Below, in pieces: positions 1-11,674 of a stretch of 64,000 bases of DNA. How positions within the stretch are numbered: position 1 is the stretch's first letter; each line of letters opens with the position of its first letter. The DNA comes from Psettodes erumei (lineage: Eukaryota > Chordata > Actinopteri > Pleuronectiformes > Psettodidae). The position numbers and the translations under genes are program-made. The notes beneath the pieces were generated by a model that searched no databases, was not told the origin of the DNA, and worked only from the letters and a program-made list of their open reading frames with translations. The stretch spans positions 5,741,001-5,805,000 of the forward strand of contig JAFBJZ010000512.1 in assembly GCA_016785225.1 (NCBI GenBank), in the 5' to 3' direction.

Positions 1-294
1 AAGTGTTTTCAGTGTGGATGAAAATGTTTGACTCTGCAGTGCCAACTACAGAAAGACAAATCCCTTCATCAGAACATCCAATGGAAGTCCTGCCTATTTG
101 ACTGACAATTGAAAAAAGCAGCACTTTTACATATTAAGGACTGAATATCGTGTTGATGTGAAAGAGAGGAAGTCCTTATGTTCTGGTATGCGTGTGTGTT
201 AACTTTCATCATTTTGTATATGGCTGAAAGTATACGGATGTCTGAATCTTACACCGGTGTGTGAGAGTTGCACACGTCATTCCTAAACCATGTG

Positions 295-885
295 CATAAA
301 TCTGCTGCTTTAACAGCCTTCACTCTTCTGGGAAGACTTTCCACAACACTGTAGAATCTGGCTGCAGGGATTTTCTCCCGTTCAGCAAAGTGTATTAAGA
401 AGGTGGGCTACTGATAACGATGGGCTACTGATAACGATGAGATGATAAGTCTTGTCCACAACCATTGCTTACTTCCATCCGGATGTGTTTGATTGGATTC
501 AGGTCAAGGTTTTCACCCCAAAGACGTTTTCAAGTTTGTTGCCTCTCTACTGTTGCCAAGTGCTTGCCTATTGCGGGAACTGTTGAGTTTCTCTTTGTAA
601 CATTGTAAGGTCTTGACCCTACGCTGTAAATAGCCTTAAGATGTATGCTGTGAACTGCCGCGATACAAATAAAATTTGGATTTGAACACTCCTTGTGATC
701 ATGGCTTTATGGCAGGGTATTGCCAGGGTGAAACAGGAAACGACCTTTTTGCTGCAAAGTTGTAAGCAAAATAGCCAATTGTCTAAAATCTCACTCTGTG
801 CTGCTATGTTAAGATTTCCCTTTGTTGACATTAAGGGGCCCAAACCATGAAAACGGCCCCAAAACAAAAGTACACAAAAGTATAT
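295..885 (-). mobile_element. Decayed Tc1-like DNA transposon, interrupted
   Basis: Read on the plus strand, segments such as ctgctttaacagcc, cactcttctgggaag, ggctgcagggatttt, ggtgaaacaggaaacg, ttaagatttcccttt and ttaaggggcccaaacc follow in order. They match the reverse complement of the transposase region of abundant fish Tc1-like elements as I recall them. The transposase would read on the minus strand; its frame is lost. A SINE-like piece interrupts it, and a 17-base block (gggctactgataacgat) is doubled at about 405-437. Confidence 0.72.
541..690 (+). mobile_element. SINE-like insertion with aaataaaat tail
   Basis: The block from cctctctactgttgccaagt to caaataaaatttggatttga ends like a widespread fish retroposon family (short L2/SINE 3' region with a tail of the aaataaaattgaattg type). 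The Tc1-like sequence resumes afterwards, so the retroposon appears to have inserted into an already resident transposon. The exact left border is uncertain. Confidence 0.6.
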
Positions 886-3800
886 GAGCACATACTGCAC
901 TGCACAACTGCATGTTTATGACAAGTGGAATGATGGGAAACCTCCATAGAGAAAATATACAGCTGAGAATGATACACACAGTTGTATCATCTCAGGGGTT
1001 CCCTCCCATTACACCACTCATCACCTACCCCTCCCTAAACTCTGTGCCCTCCTCCTCTGTGAACATACTGTTACCTGAACCTGCTATTCCCAGGTCTTGG
1101 TCCAACTCTGAATGAAAGACAGGCATCGTTACAAAAAAAGAGAAAACTAACCTGCGCATGTGAAGCCTCTCACAAAGAAGAGAAGAGGCTCTTTGTAATC
1201 CACTGAGCTCTTTGTGTGTTTGGTTCTGTCCTAAGTATTTCCTCCCAAACCGGGTTCAATGGAAAATCAGGTTTCCTCTTGTGGTCCCTTTGTTTGTGAG
1301 CCATAATGAAGAGAGGAAAGCCACAAACACACACCGTCGAGGACATAATGTAATGAAACCAATTTCCTGATTCACAGAGTCGGGCCAAGTGCATGATTTC
1401 TCCTGCAGTGTTTCCTCCCCCCTGTTAAGTCCGAAAAGACTTAATGGAAAGACCAGGCCCGCAATGTTTACTGTGAAGGAAACACCCCTTAAACAGTGAT
1501 GGGTAGCTTAGTGGTGTCTCCACAGTATCCTTGGATATCATGACGTACTATCTGATCATGGATAATATCATGTTTATTTTATAACTGATAATAGTTCAGT
1601 TCTCTCTGCATTCCCCCTGCTGCTGATTGTGTAAATCTGCATATTTATGAGTAACTGCGCCAACAAGCCCTCAAGCTAAAAGACGACTCAAAAACATTAA
1701 CAAAGTTCTGGACTGAGGCAGACATGGTTTGTTAACTCTGTGAACTGTTTTTTTAAAGATATTCAAATAAAATATTTGGAATACCAGAGCATGTTTGCTG
1801 AGCAGTTATGACAAGAGTTCAATATACCAAGCATACCTCTCCACAGTGTGAAACACACCCAGAAAGGCCAGAAAATGCATAAGTTTTGGAAATGCCACCC
1901 TTGGTAACGGTAACTAAGTGGAATAAATAAATCTGAAAAGACTGTTCTGTTTGTTTTTGTCTTGGCAGAACATCTCAGCTACTTGAGAGATTTTAAAGAA
2001 ATATGGTGAAAAGTTTGAACATAGGAAGAATATTGGCTATTTTTTACAAACCATATCAGAGGATTATTGTTTTGCCTTGACATTTGCTTTATGAGTGCAT
2101 AGCTTGACTCGATAATAAATATAGAGCCAAATATGTAAACCCATTCAGTAGGGCTTCGCAATATGACAATAAATATTGCGTGACAACAGAAAAAGTGCGC
2201 CGCAAATTGCACTCTGACTTGGTTTACATAGCTTGCTGACTACAGCTGATAAAGTCTGCCGGTAATAGTTGTTGTTCCGGCAAAAATGATAATCATCGGA
2301 TGGAAATAAAAAGAGATTTTTTTTCCATATCTGTCAAAAAAGGAAGCTTAGCGGATAATCAGTTATGATTGGTACAAAAATTTTGGTTAAAAAAAGACCT
2401 CTGCTAATTGGTTGCATCAAAACAACACACGCTGCCGAGCAATGTGGGACTGAAAATGCTATAAATGCTCCTTAAAACCTGCCTACACTTTTTGACATTG
2501 GGTGAAATATTAAATGGGCTGGCCAGACACCATTTGATATTTTTTTCTATTTCTACCCCCTCACCCCCACCCCACTTTTACTCCATCTTGGGACAACCGC
2601 CAAGCCAAGCAAACCTAATCACACTCGAGTGGGACTGGTTTGATTATTTTACAGTAGATGAAAGTATTTGCCCTCTTTGGCTTCAGACTGGCAAGTGAAC
2701 CCAGTGCAGTTTGTAATAAGTTGTGTTGACAGGCAGAATAAAGTGCATTAAAGGTTCAGCAAGTTCATTTTATTGTGAAATATTGTATACATTGACAGAT
2801 ATTATGGACAAATGCCAATGCTGGTGCATCTAATGGTGTGCGTGTATGTGTGTGAGAGTATGGACTTGTGCCAATTGTGATACCCATGAGAGTTGTCATG
2901 CCCAACAGGCACACATGCACACACTGTCACATACACACACACACTGTAAGATGTTAGTTATATCCGCCTGTTACTGATACTATTCTGTTTATGAATAGAA
3001 ACATCTGGAGTTTACATTGACAAAAATATTCACAAACCAACACACACATGCAGAAACACAGACACACAAAAACTTTCTCCAGAAGTTTGTGTTAGATGGA
3101 GGAGGTTAAATCCCCTGTGGGAAAATCTTCAATTGTAGTTATATTTGTTTATGGTAACCAGGTAGCAAAGTGTAAGCAAACTTGACAAAAGATCCTAATT
3201 TGTATTTTTAATTACCAGTGAAGAGTATAATAGATATCCATCACGTTTCACAGTATTTGATAAATTTGATAAGTGAACAATGGAGTAGGGACAAAGCTTG
3301 AGTAAATACAGAGACTATGTGATCTAACTTTTTGATTGTTCTAGTTCTGACTCAGCAGAGCATAAGCTTGAAAGAAATATTTGGTTTAAATTGTAGTTTT
3401 GGAATCAAACATCTAATAGTACAAAACTACAGCATCAAAAAATATAATTTGAATAATTTAATTCGTTGGCCCTACCCTGCCCTCCTCTGTGAGGTTAAAA
3501 GTGCTCTCTTTCTGTCTGGATGCTGGGTGTGGTCAGTACTGGCAGGATGTCCAGATATAAACAAAGTGAGTGGCCTAGATTGGACAGAGAGGAGGCGGGG
3601 TAGAAGAATGGACGGACAAACAAGCAAACAATCAACAAAGTAGATTACGTTATCTCCTTTTTACAGACAGCACTTATGTAGAATAATACATAATCTTGTC
3701 TCCTTTCTTTCTCTGAATGAGAAAAACTTTGCATGTACAATGTCTTCACTCATGTAATAGAATGCATCCTCCTTCACTAATTAGCGTCTGCTAATGACTT

Positions 3801-4264
3801 CTTAAATAGTGATCATGTACTTTTAGCCACAGGGACGAATTACTGTAGTAACTGAGGCACTGTACATTGCCCCAACGGTTCTGTAATTCCACTAATATCC
3901 AGTGTGCCTTCAAAAAGGCCCAGTTAACCTTAATCAGCTCAGCTTGTTTCAGAAGACGGCATCGTTGAAAGTGTCCCCCCCCCCTTTTTGATGTTGTTAA
4001 AGGGAGATTAGCATCACTTATTTGAATTAATGTACAGTGAATAGGATGAAATGAGGTGTTTTGGCCTGGAGGACCTGCTTTTTTGCTTCTGATTTATGAA
4101 GCCTGATGAATCATTTCAGCATGCGTCTACAGTTTGGTGAAGGAGGAGGACAGTCGTTGCTCTGCATTGCTAAGCATATCATTTATGCCATACTATAGGA
4201 TAAGCAATAACAGCAGTTGAAGCAGTATAACACACTAGATTCTACAGATACAATAGCGGCTATA
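886..4264. other. Non-coding flank, no gene recognised
   Basis: AT-leaning sequence with short CA/GT tracts around 2830-2945. All open frames are short and lack conserved protein features. No splice-bounded exon of a known family was recognised. Confidence 0.6.
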
Positions 4265-4625
4265 TGAGCGATCTGGGATAAATGCTAATGTCACTATGCT
4301 AACGTTCTCATAGCAACAGTGTGGACATGTTTTGCAGGTGTAACATTTATCAGGTTTCCTGTCTTAATTTAGTTTGTGAGCTTGTTAACAATTGCCAATT
4401 CACTTTAAAAACAAAGTAAACAAGAGATGGGACTGTCATCAGTTTTGCAGGTATTTAGTTATATGCAAAGTATTGGGCATATTAAAATGTTGACCTGATG
4501 ATGGTGCTAGAAGAAAAGTTAAGTGATGCCAAAAGTTAATGCAATTCATGCTTAGGGCAACAGGGAGAAGTTTCATTCTGGACCAACGTGATAAACAGAC
4601 TGAATGATAGGCCAACCTTGCCATG
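4265..4625 (+). repeat. Old interspersed repeat copy (fish family, plus orientation)
   Basis: Contains degraded versions of phrases that recur across many fish genomes: aatgctaatgtcactatgct, gtcatcagttttgcaggtat, caaagtattgggcatatt and gacctgatgatggtgctaga. Related copies occur near 7945, 16430, 26340 and 63060 in this window. I do not have a database name for it. Confidence 0.6.
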
Positions 4626-6960
4626 TAACCCATACATTCAGCATGGCCAGAAACAGAAAGATAGTATAGTACAGAGTATAGTTTGAAATGAGACTTGTGA
4701 GTCCTGCACTTAAATATAGAGTCATTTCTGTTCTCATGACTCCATTCCCTCTCTTTCTCTTTGCCGATTTTAATGTGGAACATCAAATACCTCTATTTGG
4801 TGACTTGGACTTTTGTGCTGAGATTTTACGCACAAACACATAAAAACATGCACAGACACACACACCTTCGGTCGTGCCAGCAAGGAGTCATTACCGGTGC
4901 ACTGATACGGCCAGGGCTGATGCTGCTTATCCGTGGTTAAGATGCATCAGCCCTGGCAGCATCAGCCCCATCAGACCAGCCCAGGTGAAGGGGAAGAGGG
5001 GGAAGAGGGAGAACGGGCCATCTATCAGAAAGAATCAACAAATCATTATACAGAAATAACATTAGAGTCAGATTTTTCAAAAAGAATAATCTAAGATTTG
5101 TGGCATTGTTTACAATGCAAACAAAACTGCTTCAACATCCTTCATGACTTGAACAGCAATTTATCAATAAAAGTTCAAGTACCAGTCTTATCTTTTAGGT
5201 ACTGATGCAGAATAATCCCAAGAAGCATATACTGCAGTGTCATTGCGTTGGCACTTTTTTGCATTCAAGAAAATTTAAAGTTTATTTCTGAAACAAGACT
5301 CAACAATTTGCAAAAACAGACATTCCTTGCAGTGTGTACTCCTGCCTGTATCACTCACTCGTCCGCACTCCTCCCAGGTTTCATCAGGCTCATTTAAAAC
5401 ACATTAGGGCTAGTAGAGCGCTGTCAGGGCCTGGTGATGAGAGAGAAGCCCGTCTGTTTAATGCTGTGCAGGGGCTGTCTGGTCGCCCCACTGTCTCATC
5501 CCACCCAGCCCACAGGAAACTCTTTCCAGTCTGATAAGGAACAGAACATGCTGCCTAAGGAGCCAAGACCCCACTGCCATTTTTCCAGTTAGCTCCTGCC
5601 TTGATCCTCGCTGTGATTATAATGCAGGGGAAACGGCTCAATTTGCCTTCTTTCCTGGACTCTTCTTATTTCTATGCTGGAGCCATATATTGCCATTTAA
5701 TATTGGGCAAACCTACCATATTTTCACTTAACCCACATTTTAAATTACATTATAGAGCTCAGGCCACTTTTTTAGGACTGAAATGATGATATAATTCAGC
5801 ACTGTTGTGCAAGCCTTATCGATTTAATAACCCTTGATGCTGCCTGACAGCATCAATAAAAACTGAGGCCTCAGGTGATTGAGTCACAGCCCTTCTGTCA
5901 GACTCAAGTGTCTCTGATAGTCAGAGCTCTCATCAAGTGTTTGGCTTGTTCTGCAGGGTCCTCTCATAGAGTGTGCTAATAATAAAGTCTTGGCTACCCT
6001 GTGGCTGCTAGCTCTGCAGACGAATCAGTCTGCTGTGTGCCAGATCATTGACTTTAATAAGGCTAGACATGGCTTCTGATATTGTTAGGACACATGGAGT
6101 TCTCGCCATAAATAGCCCGGTGATTTGGACTAGACAGCCTGCACATCGACTTCCACAGAGTGTTGGACTCACTCATTCATTCTTACTTCAGAATAAAGTT
6201 GGATCTGCCAACATGGAATGTTGATCAGCTGCCAGGCAGGACTTCCGCTTTAAGCATGTGCCTACCTGGGACAGTGCGCGCATGTGTGATTCTGCGCAGT
6301 ATAAGTGAGCATCCACGCTAATTCAACTTTGAGCAGCTCCATCCATCATTATGTGGAAGAGCCAAATTGCTGCCAATTTCTCTCTCCGCTCTTCCAGTCC
6401 ATTCATTTTCCATCTAAAAGGTGGTCCACATATTGTAAAGATGGATATAGTCTATATCCACATAATATACCACAGACTCTTTGATTTCAGCTCTGTCTCA
6501 GCTGCTATGGCTTTGCTAAAGTGGCTATTATTCATAAAGTGTCACATATTTGATTTACTGATCTGAAATCAGTTCAGCCTGAGGATGTAATGAAGAAAAT
6601 GTTTGAAGGGAGTTAACTTACTGACTGCTGACCTAATCTTCTTCATTCAGCATTCAGATCAATCTGTAGGATTTCAGTGTCGAATGGACTATATTAGCCT
6701 AATACAGTTATAGGAAAAACATAGAGTTAGTGATTTTTTGCAGCAGCCCTGTGTGGGCAGAGGAAAGGTCACTGGGTACACTGCATGCACAAACCAGACG
6801 AGGTGATGAGGGCGAATACAAACTTCAAATTTTGTGCTGTATTTGTGTATATATAAGTGTGTTTTTTTCATGTATGTATGCATCGATTTTACCTCTATAT
6901 GTCATGCATTCTGCTTTGGAAGTGAGCTTGCCTGCTCTGCCATATGTTTGTTTAATGCAG
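4626..6960. other. Non-coding region upstream of mpzl2 exon 2
   Basis: No gene recognised. It holds a perfect 13-base hairpin at 4911-4956 and relatively GC-rich, complex sequence at about 5330-6200 that could be conserved non-coding DNA. It must either contain, or be intron downstream of, the missing mpzl2 first exon. Confidence 0.5.
4911..4956. other. Perfect inverted repeat / hairpin
   Basis: ccagggctgatgc at 4911-4923 is exactly complementary to gcatcagccctgg at 4944-4956, with a 20-base loop. A further partial copy of the right arm (gcatcagcccc) follows directly. Function unknown. Confidence 0.7.
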
Positions 6961-7130
6961 GCGTGCTGCAGGTCAGCGGGATGCGTGTTTACACATCTGG
7001 GAATATGGAGGCAGTCAACGGGACGGATGTTCGTCTCAAGTGCACATTCCACAGTTCCTCTCCTATTAACACCAACGCCATTGTCATCTCCTGGACCTTT
7101 AGGCCCCTCATACCAGGCCGAGAGGAGTCG
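6961..7130 (+). CDS. mpzl2: mpzl2 exon 2: N-terminal half of the V-type Ig domain
   Basis: Preceded by the acceptor tttaatgcag and followed by the donor gtgagt. The reading frame starts at 6963 (VLQVSGMRVYTSG...), so two bases complete a split codon, and the exon ends in phase 0 after ...PGREES. It carries an N-glycosylation sequon (NGT) and the first Ig cysteine. Confidence 0.88.
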
Positions 7131-10076
7131 GTGAGTGTGTGTGTGTGCACGTCTTTGTGCTTGGAAGAAAGATTGATCAAACCTCAAACCTCCCTCATTG
7201 TGTCAGGGAACATCCACCCCCTCAGCCAACTGAGAGAGAAGAGTTGGTGAGTCATCAGGCTCCCTATGGAGCATCCAAGGCAGTCTGAGTTTTTGTGTGT
7301 GTGTGTGTGTGTGTGCATATTGAGAATAAAATGAAAAATATGCAGCAGGTCTTGCCTTTCTCTCTGAGAATAAAATTACATCCTTCGCTAGCAACTCTTG
7401 CCTCAGTGTGGTGTGACTTTCTGTTTGTGACAATCCACCCAACCAGTCTCATTGTTGCTCCGGCCACTTTATCTCCTTATCTACTCTTCAAATTCCACCG
7501 GCAGGTGTTCCACTACCAGCAGCGACCATATCCTCCTATAGAGGGTATTTTCAAGAAGCGCATCGCTTGGGATGGTGATATCATGGGCCGTGATGCCTCA
7601 ATCATAATTCGACAGGTCAAGTTCACCTACAACGGCACTTACGTCTGTCAAGTTAAGAATCCGCCAGATGTCCACGGCCCGGTTGGAGAGATTCGACTCC
7701 GTGTTGTCACCACAGGTCAGCAGATTCCTTTTCAGAACATAGATGAATGAATTATTGTCTTTTTGTCGTATCAGAATATATCCACATTTCATCTCTTGCT
7801 TAAATGATAAATTGAATGGAGCAGCGTCAGTCCCTAAAGCAAAAGAAAACATAGTTACCAGTGACCAGATTCAAATGAAAATAATGGGACTCATAATGAG
7901 TGTTGTGATCATAACTAGTCAACATCTGTTAACTTTTCATATTAAATGACAAATGTGAACCTCATGATGGCGGTGGAGGAATTGTCAGGGCATCACCAAA
8001 GTCATTAGGATTTATCTTCTGGGGACCATAAATGGATGAAAAGAATTTCACTGCAATTCATCTAATAATTTTAGAGACATTTCAGTCTGGAACAGAGCGT
8101 CTGACCAACCAACACTGCCATCCCTTGCGTGACAAAATTTTCAAAATTTTAAGTATTAATTTACAGCAGGCTCTCATCTAAAATGTAGATTGAAATACAG
8201 TAGTACTGTCACTTTCAGTCGGGCAAATAAGCAAACTCATTCCTGTGCTTCCCTCTCACCGACAGCCTCTTTCTCCGAACTTCTCCTTCTGGCGTTGGCC
8301 ATCGGGGGTGGCATTGCCGCTGTGGTCATCCTCCTCCTCATCATCGTGTCCTGCAGGAGGTGCCAGAAAAGGAGACAGAGACAGCTGGAGGGGAACGAGG
8401 AAGCTCCCCGCAAAGAGCGAAAAGATCCCACTGTGTGGTAAGACCAAGAGAAAGACAGAGGATGAAGATGGTGGGAATAGAGAGAGGAAAATGAATACCA
8501 CACACTTTCTCTCTTTCTCGCTCCCTCTCCATCTGACTCTGGGGATCGGGGCATGTGGTTCTCTTTCTTGGGGCCTGGGGCACTTCACTTCCTCCCTCCT
8601 CTCCAACCACAGTCCCAAACCTGGACCAGTTGATGGGCAGCTGTCATTAAGCAGAAATAAAGAATGTGCCTTTGCGTAGGAAGTTGTAGATGCAGAACTT
8701 TAACCAGACTGCTGTGTATTTTCTATGAAATCTCCGTGTGCCTTTCATTTCTCAAGGGAACCAACTCTTTTATCCATATCTTTTCTTGCTAAATGGGCTT
8801 GTTTCCTGTTTAGAGTACGTGTTTTGATGATGTAGAGGTAGAACAATGGTGTATTCCTGTTTACTTCCCCACTAATACATTTTATCCCACAACATAACAA
8901 TGATGTACATGTCTGACTTATTATTTTAACAAGCAATAGAAACTCTGGAACAATAAATGAGCAGTTTCATAGCTTCAGTGGAAATTGAATTCAAATTACC
9001 AGATGATGGGAAACATGATGAAACCCCATTCAAAGCTTTCATCAACTCCCATTTCAGTGCTGGTGTATTTGAGCTGTCTTTACTGTAGTTTATTTGGACC
9101 TGCAGGAGGATGCTGGTGAACATTTCTGTTTTGTTTCACTGCTGAAGTTGTATCGCTGTATTTTTCTGAGGTTGTCAGACTGATTTTTGTGACTGCTGCA
9201 GAATCAATTAAGATGCTGTCAAATAATCCAAACCTGATGGTGAGCACTTGTTGGAAACAGACATTTCATACTTTTATACAAAAGATAGTAACACATAATT
9301 AAATGCAATATCAATTGTATTTTCACTGACAACTGGCATTGTTATTTCTGATGGACCATTGTCTGTTTTGAACAATGAGCTGTTATGTCATTTCTGGGCA
9401 TGTGGGACTTCTTTGCCTCTCTCTTGGGTTTTCAGATTTCTCTGTGATAGGTGCCATAACTGGTGGCTGTGAAAAAATGGGGTGCGATAACCAGACTTAA
9501 AAAGCCAAGCCTCTCAAGGAAAAGTTGAAAATCTTACTGTCATCCCGGTGGATCCTATTTATTCAGACTTCAAAACAAATCTCCATGTGAAAAACTTGGC
9601 AAAGGAAGGAAATAGTTTTACCCAAATTAGATGCAGATGGGTAAACAGATATTTTAAACCGACCTTTGCTCTCAACTTGGGATGACTTCACCCTGTGTGA
9701 TGCTAACCCTTTGTCCCTGCTGCTGTGCTTGTGTTGCTGTCTGCTTGTCTTCCCCTCTACCCATTGTGCGGGACTTGTGCACATGCATATACTAAATAAT
9801 TCATGAATTTGTCAAGCACAAACACATACCCCTGTGTGTGTTATGTTGCTCTTACCTCCCTACCGTGGTGCATGTCTCCCTGTCTCCTCTGTGTGTGCAT
9901 GTTTGTGTCCCAGCCACCCAGCGAGGGCCATCCATCTCTACCTATCAGAGACATCCATAGAGATTGACAGTTCAGATGGCATGATCTCAGATGCCAGCTC
10001 CAACGACCCAAGCTCCTCAGAGGAGGAGGGCCCGAGCTCGGACGACGACGACGATGGCGGTGATGACTCCGACTGA
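6961..10076 (+). CDS. mpzl2: mpzl2-like (myelin protein zero-like 2 / epithelial V-like antigen), 5'-incomplete
   Basis: Single-pass membrane adhesion protein of the P0 family, expected to mediate homophilic contacts between epithelial cells and in thymus. Four exons with GT-AG borders and compatible phases are seen: 6961-7130, 7505-7715, 8266-8437 and 9914-10076, together 238 residues. Exons 1-2 of this set form one V-type Ig domain. The first cysteine is in RLKCTF after EAVNGTDVRL, the core tryptophan in ISWTFRPL, and the second cysteine in YNGTYVCQVKNPPD; this closely resembles mammalian MPZL2. The third exon holds the transmembrane helix and a basic stop-transfer. The last exon encodes a Ser/Asp/Glu-rich tail. 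The first exon begins in phase 1, as expected for this family, so a signal-peptide exon must lie upstream; I could not find it. mpzl3 follows on the same strand. Confidence 0.88.
7294..7314. repeat. (GT)n microsatellite
   Basis: Uninterrupted GT dinucleotides in the intron between the two mpzl2 Ig exons. Confidence 0.9.
7505..7715 (+). CDS. mpzl2: mpzl2 exon 3: C-terminal half of the V-type Ig domain
   Basis: Acceptor ...ccggcag, donor gtcagc. Starts in phase 0 with VFHYQQRPYPP, the family FHY strand that follows the exon junction in MPZ-type genes. It contains RIAWDGD, the D-A-S-I-I-I strand and the second Ig cysteine in GTYVCQVKNPPDVHG. Ends in phase 1. Confidence 0.9.
7945..8125 (+). repeat. 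Interspersed repeat copy in mpzl2 intron
   Basis: Phrases such as cctcatgatggcggtggagg, tcagggcatcaccaaagtca, ctggggaccataaatg and gacatttcagtctggaac belong to the same common fish repeat as the copy near 4.3 kb. Confidence 0.65.
8266..8437 (+). CDS. mpzl2: mpzl2 exon 4: transmembrane segment and start of the cytoplasmic tail
   Basis: Acceptor accgacag. Encodes SFSELLLLALAIGG, then a roughly 24-residue hydrophobic helix rich in Ile, Val and Leu, then RRCQKRRQRQ as stop-transfer. The donor is taken at ggtaag (exon end 8437, phase 2). If this donor is skipped, the frame stops at TAA 8439-8441, right after TVW. Confidence 0.82.
8438..9913 (+). other. mpzl2: Intron of mpzl2 between the transmembrane and tail exons
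   Basis: Begins gtaaga and ends tgtgtcccag. No further exon recognised inside. Confidence 0.65.
9914..10076 (+). CDS. mpzl2: mpzl2 exon 5: acidic C-terminal tail and stop
   Basis: The acceptor is placed at tgtgtcccag (exon from 9914). An in-frame alternative AG at 9924-9925 would remove four residues. The start, RAIHLYLSET, lines up with the end of mammalian MPZL2 (VSVYLEDT). The exon then runs on into a tail dominated by Ser, Asp and Glu, with five consecutive Asp, and stops at TGA 10074-10076. Confidence 0.72.
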
Positions 10077-10413
10077 AGAGGTGGGGACAGACAGAGAGAC
10101 AGCAACACTGATGTGAAGTAAGCCAGGAAGCTCGCTGAAGGGATGCCCAGATGGCACCAGTGGATTGAGTTCCATGGTTCTGAATGGAGGCTTGATGAAA
10201 GGAGCGCTGCTACCGCTGCTGTGTCGGTAACAGACACATTCCTGAATAAGGGGGAAACGTAAAAGGAAGTTCTGTTTCAAAGTTTCCATGTAAGGGCAAA
10301 GAGATCAGAGAGAAACTGAATTGGAGTTTACTGCTGAGACAGTCCAGAAATATTCATATGAGGGAGGAAACCGGGTGAAACCTGTTTACGGCCTTACGAA
10401 GTGGGTGAGAAGC

Positions 10414-10419
10414 AATAAA
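10414..10419 (+). terminator. mpzl2: Candidate mpzl2 polyadenylation signal (proximal)
   Basis: AATAAA 338 bases after the stop codon. Confidence 0.45.
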
Positions 10420-11256
10420 AAGCTGCTGTTGCTACTGTCATGAAGGGGAAAGGCATCAATTCATGTTCAATAACTGTCTGTTCTTCCAGACCTGGATCTT
10501 GTTAAGTGTAAGAAATCAATATTAAAATCAACTACAACAAGACTACACTGATGTCCGCAAAGATACTGCAATGTACTGTAAGTAGTTAGAGTGAGGACAG
10601 TGTTTGCCTCTATGAATAGCCATACATAGACCTAATATATTAAAATGGCTGTCTACAATTTTCACCAAATTGTCTTGTTTGCGTTAATGGACAATATCAG
10701 GCAGATCATTTTGGGATCACCTTACTTACTTTAGTTTTACAGTTACTGCATATCAGGCGGTTATGCACACCATCATCATACCCGCCAGTCGAAAAGCAGT
10801 TTCATATTCCACAGCTCGGCTGAGAGGCTTACATTATGTCAGATTACTTGGATAAAAAAGGCATAAATGTGATGTTTCTTTTATTTAAGACCGATGGCCA
10901 AATACTTGATCGGTGAGTGAGCAACTACATTGCATGCAAATGTCTTGTGTGTCATGTGGGAGAACACAGAGACATCTGAAAACCCTCTGATTGCAAAATG
11001 TCCTTGAGAGCCTGTTTTCTCTCTCTTTTCTTGCACCTGTGAATGCATTAGGTCTACTAACAAATGTCTGAAATAACTGTCTTTCTTCCTTTTGTGACAG
11101 AATTTTGTACTTCTGATGTTATACAATGCACAATGTTTATAGAGTTTTGCTTTTTTCCCCAGAGTTTTTAGATAATGCCAGAAGTATTTTGTTCTCTTGT
11201 TTAAAATGTCATGGTATTTTTTGTTATAGAGCTTTTATATAAAAAAAAGATTTTCT

Positions 11257-11262
11257 AATAAA
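11257..11262 (+). terminator. mpzl2: Candidate mpzl2 polyadenylation signal (distal)
   Basis: AATAAA after an AT-rich stretch, with T-rich sequence nearby. Which signal is used cannot be told from sequence. Confidence 0.4.
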
Positions 11263-11653
11263 AATGCCCTTAAATCTTTCACCATATTGTGTCACGTAGA
11301 TTTCATCACACAAAGTTGATCAGGGCAGACCCCAGTGAAAAAAATAATCCCACACAAGTTGGCATGGTTTGACAGAAGTCATCTATTATGTAAGAGGGGA
11401 ATCTTGTTATTCAGCATTAATTATGCATCATTATTTTTTAATGCACTACCTCCAGTTGTGTGCTTATGGTGTGTCTGTCGGCAGAGATGTTTCACTTGTT
11501 TACCTATAATCATTACCGCAGTGAAATCTTGTTTCATTTGTTGCAGGTTCGATATTTATTTCATCAGCTATGTTTGCCTGTGTGACTTGAGTCTGGGTTT
11601 ACTTGTTTGTTGGACAAGATTGTTCATGACCACGAATATGTTACTCTGCATCT

Positions 11654-11674
11654 TGTGTGTGTGTGTGTGTGTGT
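11654..11674. repeat. (GT)n microsatellite
   Basis: GT dinucleotide run, followed 80 bases later by a second short GT tract. Confidence 0.85.

Larger units (their letters stand above)
10077..11280 (+). other. mpzl2: mpzl2 3' UTR (probable extent)
   Basis: Follows the stop codon without another recognisable exon. AATAAA at 10414-10419 could end a short transcript and AATAAA at 11257-11262 a longer one. Confidence 0.45.

Noticed and set aside
6256..6303. ATG followed by 16 codons and a gtgagc donor, in the correct phase for mpzl2 exon 1
   Set aside because: The peptide is not a convincing signal sequence and has no similarity to known mpzl2 N-termini; phase agreement alone is one chance in three.
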